Shown: piece after piece, positions 30,965 through 38,090 of the stretch
Layout of the letters: every line of letters starts with the position of its first letter
Position numbering within the stretch: position 1 is the first letter of the stretch
DNA from: a virus
IMG/VR virus record: IMGVR_UViG_3300043015_001152
Coordinates: 1 to 39,522 of that record
Length of the DNA stretch: 39,522 nucleotides
Reading direction: 5' to 3' (one strand)
Position numbers and translations under genes: made by a program
Notes under the pieces: generated by a model
The model's database searches: none
Told to the model about the DNA's origin: nothing
Seen by the model: only the letters and a program-made list of their open reading frames with translations

Positions 30965-31069
30965 ATGACTAGGATAATAACAAAGAAAATGCGCAGTAGC
31001 TTCGGTTATCCAACATTGAGCGGAACAAAGAAGCGGAGAGTCTTAGTTTTACGGAGGGTGGTTAAATGA
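30965..31069 (+). CDS. Small basic peptide
   Basis: A 34-residue, strongly basic ORF starting at 30965, close after the Lar gene. Its stop overlaps the next start (ATGA). KKMRSSFGYPTLSGTKKRRV is its core. It resembles a nucleic-acid-binding peptide, but no family is recognised. Confidence 0.55.
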   Translation: MTRIITKKMRSSFGYPTLSGTKKRRVLVLRRVVK

Positions 31070-31275
31070 TTAACTGGATGGTTTTCGATGTTAGCTTGCC
31101 TTACCCAAGCTATGAGTTTTTGATTTTGTTTTGCAAGTATTGGGCAATTCAATCAGCGCCGGCAATCATTATGCTTGATAAGCTTAATAAGTTGCTTGAT
31201 AGGAGGGTTAATCTTAGACCTTCAAATGTTGAGAGGGTGAAAAAGCGGCATTCAAGCTTGCTTTATCACCGATAG
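31066..31275 (+). CDS. Hypothetical small protein
   Basis: A 69-residue protein with GGAGG upstream. A hydrophobic stretch (YEFLILFCKYWAIQSAPAII) may be a membrane segment; the C-terminus is very basic (RVNLRPSNVERVKKRHSS). It ends the accessory operon. Confidence 0.6.
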   Translation: MINWMVFDVSLPYPSYEFLILFCKYWAIQSAPAIIMLDKLNKLLDRRVNLRPSNVERVKKRHSSLLYHR

Positions 31276-31342
31276 GTTTACCGTTTGTTATTTTTGCCAT
31301 ATACAGGAATAGAAGATAATAAAGTTAATTTTTTATAGCGGT

Positions 31343-31370
31343 AAAGCCTCACTTTTAAGTGGGGTTTTTT
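31343..31370 (+). terminator. Terminator before the packaging operon
   Basis: CCTCACTT and AAGTGGGG pair over eight positions with one G-T, with A-rich sequence before and T6 after. Confidence 0.85.
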
Positions 31371-31386
31371 ATTGCCTGTAATAAGC

Positions 31387-31440
31387 TATAATAACTTAGA
31401 TGCTCTATCAGGAGATAGGGCGCTTTATTATCAGGAGATA
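31387..31440 (+). promoter_or_regulatory. Packaging-operon promoter and twin GGA hairpins
   Basis: TATAAT (31387-31392) in GCTATAATAACTTAG is the -10; no good -35 is visible. Two hairpins follow: GCTCTATC-AGGA-GATAGGGC (31402-31421) and TTATC-AGGA-GATAA (31428-31440 region). Each has the same core, TATCAGGAGATA (31406-31417 and 31429-31440), with AGGA in the loop. The second holds the ribosome site of the small terminase. Confidence 0.65.
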
Positions 31441-31448
31441 ATGAGTGA

Positions 31449-31859
31449 ATGAGCAAGTTAACAGCAAAACAAGATGCCTTTGTTAAGGAGTATATACTTA
31501 ACGGTGGCAACGCAACTCAAGCAGCCTTAAAGGCTGGCTATAGTGAGGATAGCGCCAGATTTGTGGGTAGCGAAAACTTAACAAAGCCCAACATCAAAAA
31601 AGCTATAGAAAAACACCGCCAAAAACAAGAAGAAGTCTTTTTAATGTCTAAGACTGACAAGTTAAAAGTGCTTGAAAAAATAATCATCGCTACAGCGTCG
31701 GAAGATGGCGAGAAAGGCGTTTTAAATGCCAGCGCGGCAATCGCTGCAATCAAAGAGCATAACTTAATGCAAGGCCATAACGCTCCAACTGAAACAAATA
31801 CAAATATCAAAGTTGAGCAATCTCTTAAGGAGCGCCTTACAGGTGGAAGTAAGCGCTAA
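31449..31859 (+). CDS. terS: Terminase small subunit
   Basis: A 136-residue protein that recognises phage DNA for packaging. LTAKQDAFVKEYILNGGNAT (4-23) and QAALKAGYSEDSARFVGSEN (24-43) are the typical N-terminal HTH of the terminase_2 group, and a helical oligomerisation region follows. AGGAG stands 11 bases before ATG 31449; an ATG at 31441 reads only three codons. Overlaps terL. Confidence 0.9.
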   Translation: MSKLTAKQDAFVKEYILNGGNATQAALKAGYSEDSARFVGSENLTKPNIKKAIEKHRQKQEEVFLMSKTDKLKVLEKIIIATASEDGEKGVLNASAAIAAIKEHNLMQGHNAPTETNTNIKVEQSLKERLTGGSKR

Positions 31860-33423
31860 TCACTTAAAGGCAAAAGATTACCTAAGCAGAATTGATGTTC
31901 TAACTTATGACGAGTTAGCTGATGCCTTGACTTATAAATGGTTTAGGCTTTGCTCGCTTTACCACATCAAAAACAAGCAAGGTAAAAAAACTCTATTTCA
32001 GCCAAATGAAGAGCAAGAGCAGCGCTTTCTATCTCATCATGGCAGAGACTTAATTCTTAAGGCTAGGCAGTTAGGATTTACGACGTTTGAAATGATTGAC
32101 GCGCTAGACGATTGCCTATTTACGCCAGATTATAATGCAGGTTGTATTTGCCATAACCTTGACAGCGCAAAAGATATATTTCGAAACAAGATCAAGTATG
32201 CCTACCAAAACATAACCCAAGAGCAAAGAGATTTACTTTTCGATATTGGTTATGAGCTACCAACGCCTTTAAGTGATAAAGGTAACTCTTATGTGTTTAG
32301 TAATGGCTCAGCAATCAAGGTAAGCACATCATATCGTGGTGATACACTTCAAAGATTGCACGTTTCAGAGTTTGGTAAGATATGCAAAAAGTACCCAGAT
32401 AAAGCTAAAGAGATAGTTACTGGTGCGTTTGAGGCTGTACCTGCTGATGGAGGCATTGTTACTCTTGAATCTACTGCTGAGGGTAAAGAGGGTTACTTTT
32501 ATGAGTACAGCGAAACAGCTAGAAAGAATCAGTTGATGGGTAAGAAGTTATCAGTTCTCGATTTTAACTTTCACTTTTATAGTTGGTGGAAGCGTGAGGA
32601 ATACTCCATAAAAGGCGAGATAGTTGAAAGTCTAAAGCCTTACTTTGCAGAATTAAGCGCAAAGCATGGTATAGTTTTAACTGACGGCCAAAAGGCCTGG
32701 TATTCGTCTAAATGGAAAGTGCTTGGCGAAGACATGAAGCGCGAATATCCATCAACACCAAAGGAAGCGTTTGAGCAATCAATTAGTGGTGCATACTATT
32801 CAACTCAGTTCAGCGATATATACAAAGATGGTCGTATAACCGACTTAAATGGTTACGCTGAGAGTCTTAAAGTAAATGCTGTTTGTGATATTGGTATCGG
32901 TGACAGTACTGCGGTTTGGTTTTGGTGTACTCAAGGTGATGAGATTCAAGTTTTGCACTATCACGAAAACAGCGGTGAGGGGCTGGGTTATTACTTAAAG
33001 TACATTGAAGATATTGCGACCAAGAAAGGCTGGGATATTGGCAAGCGATATGGCCCGCACGATATGAATAACAGAGAGTTTGCATCCAAAGGCAAGACAC
33101 GTAAAGAGCTTGCACGCGAAGGTGTAGAATATGGCAATAAAACATATTACGCAGACTTTGAGATAGTGCCAAAGCTTGGTATTGACGACGGTATACAGTT
33201 AGTGCGTGAATTGCTACCCAAGTGCATCTTTGATGAAAAAGAGTGTGAACAAGGTATAATTGCATTAGAGAATTATCGTAAAGAGTGGAATGATAAGCTA
33301 GGTTGCTGGCGTGATAATCCATTGCATAACTGGGCTTCACATGGCGCCGATGCTTTTAGATACCTTGCAGTTGTTGAAAGTAAGCGTGATACTCTTTGGA
33401 CTGGCGGCTTTAAGATGAGATAA
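31843..33423 (+). CDS. terL: Terminase large subunit
   Basis: A 526-residue packaging motor and nuclease. I start at GTG 31843, because AAGGAG lies ten bases upstream; a TTG at 31813 is in frame. ILKARQLGFTT (about 71-81) is the deviant Walker A; RLHVSEFGKI holds the Walker B region; VCDIGIGDSTAVW (about 345-357) is the first nuclease Asp region and WASHGADAFRYLA (near 505) the final one. Charge-rich coupling motif GGIVTLESTAEG precedes. The order fits the terminase_6 type. Packaging mode (pac or cos) is not visible. Confidence 0.92.
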   Translation: MEVSANHLKAKDYLSRIDVLTYDELADALTYKWFRLCSLYHIKNKQGKKTLFQPNEEQEQRFLSHHGRDLILKARQLGFTTFEMIDALDDCLFTPDYNAGCICHNLDSAKDIFRNKIKYAYQNITQEQRDLLFDIGYELPTPLSDKGNSYVFSNGSAIKVSTSYRGDTLQRLHVSEFGKICKKYPDKAKEIVTGAFEAVPADGGIVTLESTAEGKEGYFYEYSETARKNQLMGKKLSVLDFNFHFYSWWKREEYSIKGEIVESLKPYFAELSAKHGIVLTDGQKAWYSSKWKVLGEDMKREYPSTPKEAFEQSISGAYYSTQFSDIYKDGRITDLNGYAESLKVNAVCDIGIGDSTAVWFWCTQGDEIQVLHYHENSGEGLGYYLKYIEDIATKKGWDIGKRYGPHDMNNREFASKGKTRKELAREGVEYGNKTYYADFEIVPKLGIDDGIQLVRELLPKCIFDEKECEQGIIALENYRKEWNDKLGCWRDNPLHNWASHGADAFRYLAVVESKRDTLWTGGFKMR

Positions 33424-33425
33424 CT

Positions 33426-34904
33426 ATGACAGATTTAACAGTAAACGAAGAATACGCAACGCACATTAGGAAGTATCAGCTTGTGCGTGATTGCGTTAAC
33501 GACATGGTAAAGCAAAGAGCTTGCAGGAATGCGGCTTGTGATTACACGGGAGTAAGCAACTATAACCATGGTTACATTGTGCGCGCTCCTGGTATTAGCG
33601 ATAAGTCTTATCATGCCTTTGCTAATCGAGCGGTATTTAAAAACTACACAGGCAATACACTTGATATTTTATGCGGCTCTGCAACTATGAGTCCTTATAA
33701 ATTGTCGGGTGAAACTCAGGATGATCAAGTTACCGACTTACCAGAATCAATTGCATATATCGAGTACTCGTTTAGCAAGTCTGGATTAAGTTACTACGAC
33801 TCTCTTAAATTACGCATTAGAGAAGTTTTAAGCGTTGGTAGATTTGGCGTTTGGGTTGATTTACCAGGCAATGCAGGGGAATCAACAAGCGCTGAAATTA
33901 GGCGGCAAGGCATATTTGCACGGGCGCACTCATTTAAGGCTGAGCAGATAGAAGATTGGTCAGAGTCTATCATTAACGGACGCAAGCAACTTAACTATGT
34001 AAAACTGCGTGACAAATACACTGAGATTAAGATTGAAGGCGGCTCGCCTATTCGCAAGCTGTATGATGTTTGTTACGAGCTATTTCTTGATGAGGATGGG
34101 CTTTATGTTGTCAAGGTTGATGATGGTAGTAATGAAACTATCTACACACCTACACTTGGTAATGGTGAAAGATTAAGTTTTATTCCGTTTCAATTTTACG
34201 GCTCGATAGATAATACGTCATCGGTTGACCCGCTCCCTCTTTACAAGATAGCTGAGATCAACATTGCGCTATTCAATAACGATGCAACATTTAGGCAGGC
34301 AATGTGGTATTTTGGTTCTCCTACTGCAACATTCAGCCTTAATCAAGATGTTACTCCCCAGCAGTTTATGGATATTAACGGGTTAGAGGCGGGGAAATCT
34401 CCAACATTCGGCGGCTCTGCTTATGTTGGTTGCGAAATTAATTTAGCTCAAATATCAGTTGATTCAATGCTAATCGAAGCCATGGATAAAGACATCGAAG
34501 CAATGGCTCAGATTGGCGCTCAGATTATCACTGTAGGGCAGAACGAAACAGCGGAAGCAGCACGCATACGCAAAAGCTCAGGCATGGCTAGCTTATCTAA
34601 CGTCATTAACAATATAGAATCAGGTGATAAAAGCGTCATTAACTGGATGATGATGTTTAACAATGAAAGCGGTCAGCCTGACGAGTTTGTTTTAGAGCTA
34701 AATAAGAAGTTTTATGATGACAAAATCGAACCGCAAATGATCCAGCAGTTGCTAACTATGAACTTTCAAGGTAAATACCCTGATGAGTATCTATTCAAAG
34801 TACTTAAAGAAAATAACTTCACGCTTGATGGTGATAATGTTGTGGATTACAAGGAAAGGATAGGCAATGACATACCAAGTGGAAGTATGAATTTAGATGA
34901 GTAA
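33426..34904 (+). CDS. Portal protein
   Basis: A 492-residue portal that forms the dodecamer for DNA entry and exit. The product resembles the DUF4055 portal group: RVRDCVNDMV-like N-terminus, YYDSLKLRIREVLSVGRFGV (about 120-139), the GSPTATFSLNQ stretch and a C-terminal IDNGDKSVINWMMMFN-type helix region. It begins two bases after the large terminase. A perfect terminator follows. Confidence 0.88.
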   Translation: MTDLTVNEEYATHIRKYQLVRDCVNDMVKQRACRNAACDYTGVSNYNHGYIVRAPGISDKSYHAFANRAVFKNYTGNTLDILCGSATMSPYKLSGETQDDQVTDLPESIAYIEYSFSKSGLSYYDSLKLRIREVLSVGRFGVWVDLPGNAGESTSAEIRRQGIFARAHSFKAEQIEDWSESIINGRKQLNYVKLRDKYTEIKIEGGSPIRKLYDVCYELFLDEDGLYVVKVDDGSNETIYTPTLGNGERLSFIPFQFYGSIDNTSSVDPLPLYKIAEINIALFNNDATFRQAMWYFGSPTATFSLNQDVTPQQFMDINGLEAGKSPTFGGSAYVGCEINLAQISVDSMLIEAMDKDIEAMAQIGAQIITVGQNETAEAARIRKSSGMASLSNVINNIESGDKSVINWMMMFNNESGQPDEFVLELNKKFYDDKIEPQMIQQLLTMNFQGKYPDEYLFKVLKENNFTLDGDNVVDYKERIGNDIPSGSMNLDE

Positions 34905-34908
34905 AAAG

Positions 34909-34929
34909 AAAGCCCCTTATTGGGGCTTT
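34909..34929. terminator. Bidirectional terminator after portal gene
   Basis: AAAGCCCC and GGGGCTTT pair perfectly around TTATT; A-rich and T-rich flanks on both strands. It ends the packaging transcript and the leftward cargo transcript; the stop of the leftward 267-aa gene lies in its loop. Confidence 0.88.
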
Positions 34930-35720
34930 TTCTTTATGTCGTATTTTTCTAGTAGCTTTTCAGTTATCTCAAGTGACTCAGCGCCAGTTATGAAGTTATA
35001 TTTTTCACAAAGATAAACGCCTATTTCATCACGCAACTCATCCTCTGGTGTTGGCGGTTTTTTAACCCAACTGTCATTATTCCAGCATGAACCATAAGAT
35101 AACCCGTCTGCTGTTTCAAATGTTATTACCTCATCACCGCTAGACATTAAACCTTTTGAAATGCATTTTACCAACTCACCCTTATGGATAAATTTATCGC
35201 CCACAGCTGGCCACTCTTTAGGCTCAGGCTCTTTAGGTGAATCATCAATAATAATCGAGTATCGCTTGAGCTTGTGTAAATTCTTTTTATACTCTGATTT
35301 ATCAGATAATACGCATGCTGTTATTGTTGCCATGCCGCTTTTTATTGATTTTATTCTTCCATACAGCTTTTTGTTATTGTCCCACACAACAAGATCGCCA
35401 ACTTTAAAACTCTCACCACTCGAGATACCTTGATTTGATTCAGCATCATTGTTTAATTGATTCCATATATCTCTGATAATGCCTTTTTCTGGCGTGTCAT
35501 AGCTCATGCAACCTGTTCTAGAATTTAATTGCTCTAAACGCTGCCACAACCAGCTACCTTTTGAGACGTGATAATCATCCCAGTTTTCATGTTCTGAATT
35601 TAGCTTGCTTGGTATTAAATCTTTATTGTTACCAACTGGCGGCTTCCAATGCTCACCACCTTTAAACTTATAACCAAGACTATTAAGTGTTCTAACTGCT
35701 GATTCGTATTTTTTATTCAT
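34917..35720 (-). CDS. Cargo protein with SH3-like barrels
   Basis: A 267-residue protein, last of the leftward cargo block. ATG 35720 has GGAG five bases upstream. Two repeated beta-barrel-like segments are visible: VGDLVVWDNNKKLYGRIKSI (about 111-130) and AVGDKFIHKGELVKCISKGL (about 175-194), with Gly/Trp-rich strands in between. The N-terminal helix (YESAVRTLNSLGYKFKGGEH) and C-terminal helix frame them. No family recognised. Location between portal and head genes is a usual insertion spot for moron or anti-defence genes. Confidence 0.65.
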   Translation of the reverse strand: MNKKYESAVRTLNSLGYKFKGGEHWKPPVGNNKDLIPSKLNSEHENWDDYHVSKGSWLWQRLEQLNSRTGCMSYDTPEKGIIRDIWNQLNNDAESNQGISSGESFKVGDLVVWDNNKKLYGRIKSIKSGMATITACVLSDKSEYKKNLHKLKRYSIIIDDSPKEPEPKEWPAVGDKFIHKGELVKCISKGLMSSGDEVITFETADGLSYGSCWNNDSWVKKPPTPEDELRDEIGVYLCEKYNFITGAESLEITEKLLEKYDIKKKPQ

Positions 35721-36244
35721 ACTAACTCCGTGAGAGCCCAAGCTCTTTTTGTTGTTAAAATATTATCGATTTGTTCATTGCTGATTGAATCACCATTTGG
35801 AACAGCCAACCAACACAAATTAGTAAGCGTGTTGCGCTCTCTAAAATCATCTGCAAGCGCTTCATGCGCCTCATTAAGGTAGTCCACTAGCTGAGACTGC
35901 AAAAGCGGCTCAGTGAGCTTTACCTCTTCAACTTCAAAGCGTGATTTGCCATTACTTTCTACACCTACTGCAATTAGGTGAATATTCCATAGGTGTCGGA
36001 TTTTTGACACAGCTTGAGCCATTGATAATCCAACTTCTACGCAATTGCCTGTTTTAAAATTCAACATATGCGCCGTGTACTTTTCGCTTTCATAAGTTTG
36101 ACTATGAAACACTGCTAAGTTTTTAAGGCCAGCCCTAGCACAAGCTAGAGCGCCTTTCATTTTGTTGTACTTCTTTTTGTTTTCAAGCCTTCTCTTTGCG
36201 GCTTTCTTTTGATGCCTGTAAAAGGCACTTTCTTTACGAGCCAT
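35717..36244 (-). CDS. Cargo protein with basic N-terminus
   Basis: A 175-residue protein. The first 30 residues are strongly basic (ARKESAFYRHQKKAAKRRLE), suggesting nucleic-acid binding; the rest is mixed alpha/beta with QSQLVDYLNEAHEALADDFR as a helix. It overlaps its neighbours by a few bases. No family recognised. Confidence 0.65.
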   Translation of the reverse strand: MARKESAFYRHQKKAAKRRLENKKKYNKMKGALACARAGLKNLAVFHSQTYESEKYTAHMLNFKTGNCVEVGLSMAQAVSKIRHLWNIHLIAVGVESNGKSRFEVEEVKLTEPLLQSQLVDYLNEAHEALADDFRERNTLTNLCWLAVPNGDSISNEQIDNILTTKRAWALTELV

Positions 36245-36476
36245 GTTTATATCTCACTGTGCGAGCCTTAGCGGTGCCTGTTTTATCGCTGACAATTACG
36301 CCATTCTTGCGAATAATAACGCGCTTCATTTGCTTGTTGTGAGCCTCTGCGAGTTGACCAGGCGTTTTAATCACGTGCTTAACATCTTGCGCAGCACAAT
36401 AACGCTTCATGTGTTGAGTTGTTTGTGTGAATGATAAATCACTCATTGATTCTGGTGCGAATATGTTATCTGTCAT
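36234..36476 (-). CDS. Small basic cargo protein
   Basis: An 80-residue protein, first gene of the leftward cargo block, with GGAG eight bases before ATG 36476. The middle QHMKRYCAAQDVKHVIKTPG resembles a helix-rich segment, and the C-terminus is basic (SDKTGTAKARTVRYKHGS). Its leader (AAACAAACGGAGTAAATAAA) resembles that of the gene at 3615. No family recognised. Confidence 0.65.
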   Translation of the reverse strand: MTDNIFAPESMSDLSFTQTTQHMKRYCAAQDVKHVIKTPGQLAEAHNKQMKRVIIRKNGVIVSDKTGTAKARTVRYKHGS

Positions 36477-36506
36477 TTTATTTACTCCGTTTGTTTCGAT
36501 AGCTGA

Positions 36507-36570
36507 ATACTATTAGATTATTTTGCTGCGGTGAAATAACAATTTGGAATATGTATATAGCTAAATGGTA
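36507..36570 (-). promoter_or_regulatory. Leftward promoter and dyad operator, copy e
   Basis: Minus strand TTCACC (36530-36535), 17 bp, TAGTAT (36507-36512), with the altered dyad GCTATATACATATTCC just upstream (36546-36570 holds the whole element). The same cassette occurs at 18684-18738. Confidence 0.65.
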
Positions 36571-36628
36571 TTTAACTTTTAGATGTTAACGAGCTAGATT
36601 TAGCAAAACTTAAACAGGAGAGTGAAAA

Positions 36629-36793
36629 ATGATTTGTATGCAAACGAAAGATAAAGAGCAAGTAACTTTACATCAGATTGATTTAGATAAATATGAGCTT
36701 GAGATATTCAATAATAACGGATCAACAAAGGCGCATTTAACAGAAAAGCAGGTTATCGCGCTTGCTGAAAGAGTATTGAAACACACATCTTAG
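36629..36793 (+). CDS. Small hypothetical protein
   Basis: A 54-residue protein with AGGAGAG eight bases before ATG 36629. TKDKEQVTLHQIDLDKYELE reads as strands and HLTEKQVIALAERVL as a helix. It is alone on its strand before the noncoding region. No family recognised. Confidence 0.6.
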   Translation: MICMQTKDKEQVTLHQIDLDKYELEIFNNNGSTKAHLTEKQVIALAERVLKHTS

Positions 36794-36795
36794 GT

Positions 36796-36823
36796 TTGCA
36801 CTGTTGGTTATGTGGTGTATAAT
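36796..36823 (+). promoter_or_regulatory. Promoter of noncoding RNA
   Basis: TTGCAC (36796-36801), 16 bp, TATAAT (36818-36823). The -10 is perfect and the -35 has four of six. No gene follows for over 500 bases. Confidence 0.75.
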
Positions 36824-36829
36824 TTGTGG

Positions 36830-36953
36830 TGCGGAAGTGAGACGCCGCTTAGAAAGAAAATTTGAGAAGGTATTTACACATGCGACTTTTGCGGGTTTTT
36901 CCATCAAATTTCGCCCCTTCTCACCGAAGGTCGCAGTTGTAAGTGCCTTTTTT
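36830..36953 (+). ncRNA. Candidate terminated small RNA
   Basis: About 124 nt from the promoter start to a T6. The 3' half is a large hairpin: GGTATTTACACATGCGAC (36869-36886) pairs with GTCGCAGTTGTAAGTGCC (36930-36947) over 16 of 18 positions including two G-T. Two other pairings compete with it: AAATTTGA/TCAAATTT (36858-36865 with 36904-36911) and TGAGAAGG/CCTTCTCA (36863-36870 with 36916-36923). Near the 5' end, GTGGTG can pair with CGCCGC (36826-36831 with 36843-36848), followed by CTTAGAAA. Small regulatory RNA or switch; no family recognised. Confidence 0.55.
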
Positions 36954-37347
36954 GTGTCAAATTCTTAAGAAGTATCAAGCTTGTCTGGTTAGGCGATAAA
37001 CCAGAGTCAACGCTAAGAGCCAAGCCGTAAAAGCCGGTATTCGCCTGACACAAACCCTTTCTAAAGCACCTCACTTGATTAAGCATTCGGTACTTACCGC
37101 AAAACACCAACAATTTAAAATAACACTGGTTAGTGCGTCGACTTTTAGACCGAGGATAAAGCGAGTTAATGTTGATGTGATCACATAGGCCGAATTTAAC
37201 AAATTCATATAGGCGTGATGTATCGGAGCGACAACTCTAAAAACTGTTTCGCATATTGAGTAGCTAACATAACAGTAAAAGATCTTATTTGTTTGATGTG
37301 TCAACTAAAGGTCTAATGATAACTATTATTTAAATTTGGAGTAGAAA
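36954..37347 (+). other. Noncoding region with many hairpins
   Basis: No credible gene in about 390 bases. Exact helices include TTTGTGTCA/TGACACAAA (36951-36959 with 37046-37054), closing a domain that holds CTGGTT/AACCAG (36985-36990 with 36999-37004), alternative AGGCGA/TCGCCT (36991-36996 with 37041-37046) and TTCTTAAGAA (36962-36971). Beyond it are CGGTA/TACCG (37088-37099), CACT/AGTG (37124-37135), TGTGATCACA (37176-37185) and GAATTT/AAATTC (37192-37206). It may be a large structured RNA joined to the small one upstream if the terminator is read through. Confidence 0.45.
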
Positions 37348-38046
37348 ATGAAATACATGGGAAGCAAAAACAGAATAGCAAAACACATTCTGCCAATAAT
37401 GCTAAAAGACAGAAAAGAGGGTCAATATTGGGTTGAGCCTTTTGTTGGCGGTGCAAATATGATTGATAAGGTTACAGGTAATCGCATTGGTGCAGATTCA
37501 AACAAATATTTGATAGCGCTTTTAAGTGAGATGACGAAAGAAGGCTTTGGATCTCCTGATGTTGATGAAGTTAAATTTCTAGAAATAAAAAACAACAAAA
37601 GCAAGTTTGATGATTGGATTGTTGGTTATGCAGGGTTTCAACTTTCATTTGGTGCAATGTGGTTTAGCGGTTACAGAAAAGACAAGCAAGGAATAAGAAA
37701 TTATTCAGATGAGGCCAAGAGAAATGTTGATAAGCAATCAAAAAAATTAAAAGGCATTACCTTTATTAATACCGAGTATAAAAAACTAGAAATACCATGC
37801 AAAAGCATAATTTACTGCGACCCGCCATACGAAAACACAGCAAAGTACAAAGCCGTTGACGAGTTTAATCATGGTGAATTTTGGCAGTGGTGCAGAGATA
37901 AAGCAAAAGAAGGTCACACCGTTTTTGTTAGCGAGTATAACGCACCTGATGATTTCGAGTGCATCTGGCAGCAAGAGCTAAATGTATCTGTTGCAAAAGA
38001 TGGTAAGCACAAGAAGGCCATTGAAAAGCTATTTACAATAAAATAA
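37348..38046 (+). CDS. Dam-like adenine-N6 DNA methyltransferase (D12 class)
   Basis: A 232-residue methylase. KYMGSKNRI (2-10) is motif X, VEPFVGGANM (29-38) the SAM-binding motif and IYCDPPYENT (155-164) the catalytic DPPY. It is shorter than E. coli Dam (278). GGAG lies six bases before ATG 37348. It stands alone between the noncoding region and the head gene. Likely it protects phage DNA or marks it for packaging or expression. Confidence 0.92.
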   Translation: MKYMGSKNRIAKHILPIMLKDRKEGQYWVEPFVGGANMIDKVTGNRIGADSNKYLIALLSEMTKEGFGSPDVDEVKFLEIKNNKSKFDDWIVGYAGFQLSFGAMWFSGYRKDKQGIRNYSDEAKRNVDKQSKKLKGITFINTEYKKLEIPCKSIIYCDPPYENTAKYKAVDEFNHGEFWQWCRDKAKEGHTVFVSEYNAPDDFECIWQQELNVSVAKDGKHKKAIEKLFTIK

Positions 38047-38056
38047 ACCACCATGC

Positions 38057-38088
38057 TATAATTGCCCTATATCAAATTAGGGCTTTTT
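38057..38088 (+). promoter_or_regulatory. Promoter and hairpin before head-morphogenesis gene
   Basis: Extended -10 TGC-TATAAT (38057-38062 for TATAAT) is followed at once by GCCCTA/TAGGGC (38064-38069 with 38078-38083) and T5. The hairpin looks like a terminator, and it also covers AGGG, the only ribosome site for ATG 38091. Confidence 0.6.
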
Positions 38089-38090
38089 AT

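Noticed and set aside
37176-37185. TGTGATCACA as a CRP site
   Set aside because: CRP half-sites need six bases between TGTGA and TCACA; here there is none.
36904-37304. Two leftward ORFs (36904-37113, 37071-37304)
   Set aside because: They start at poor codons (the second at TTG) without ribosome sites, are rich in Cys and unlike phage proteins, and lie across the hairpin-rich region.
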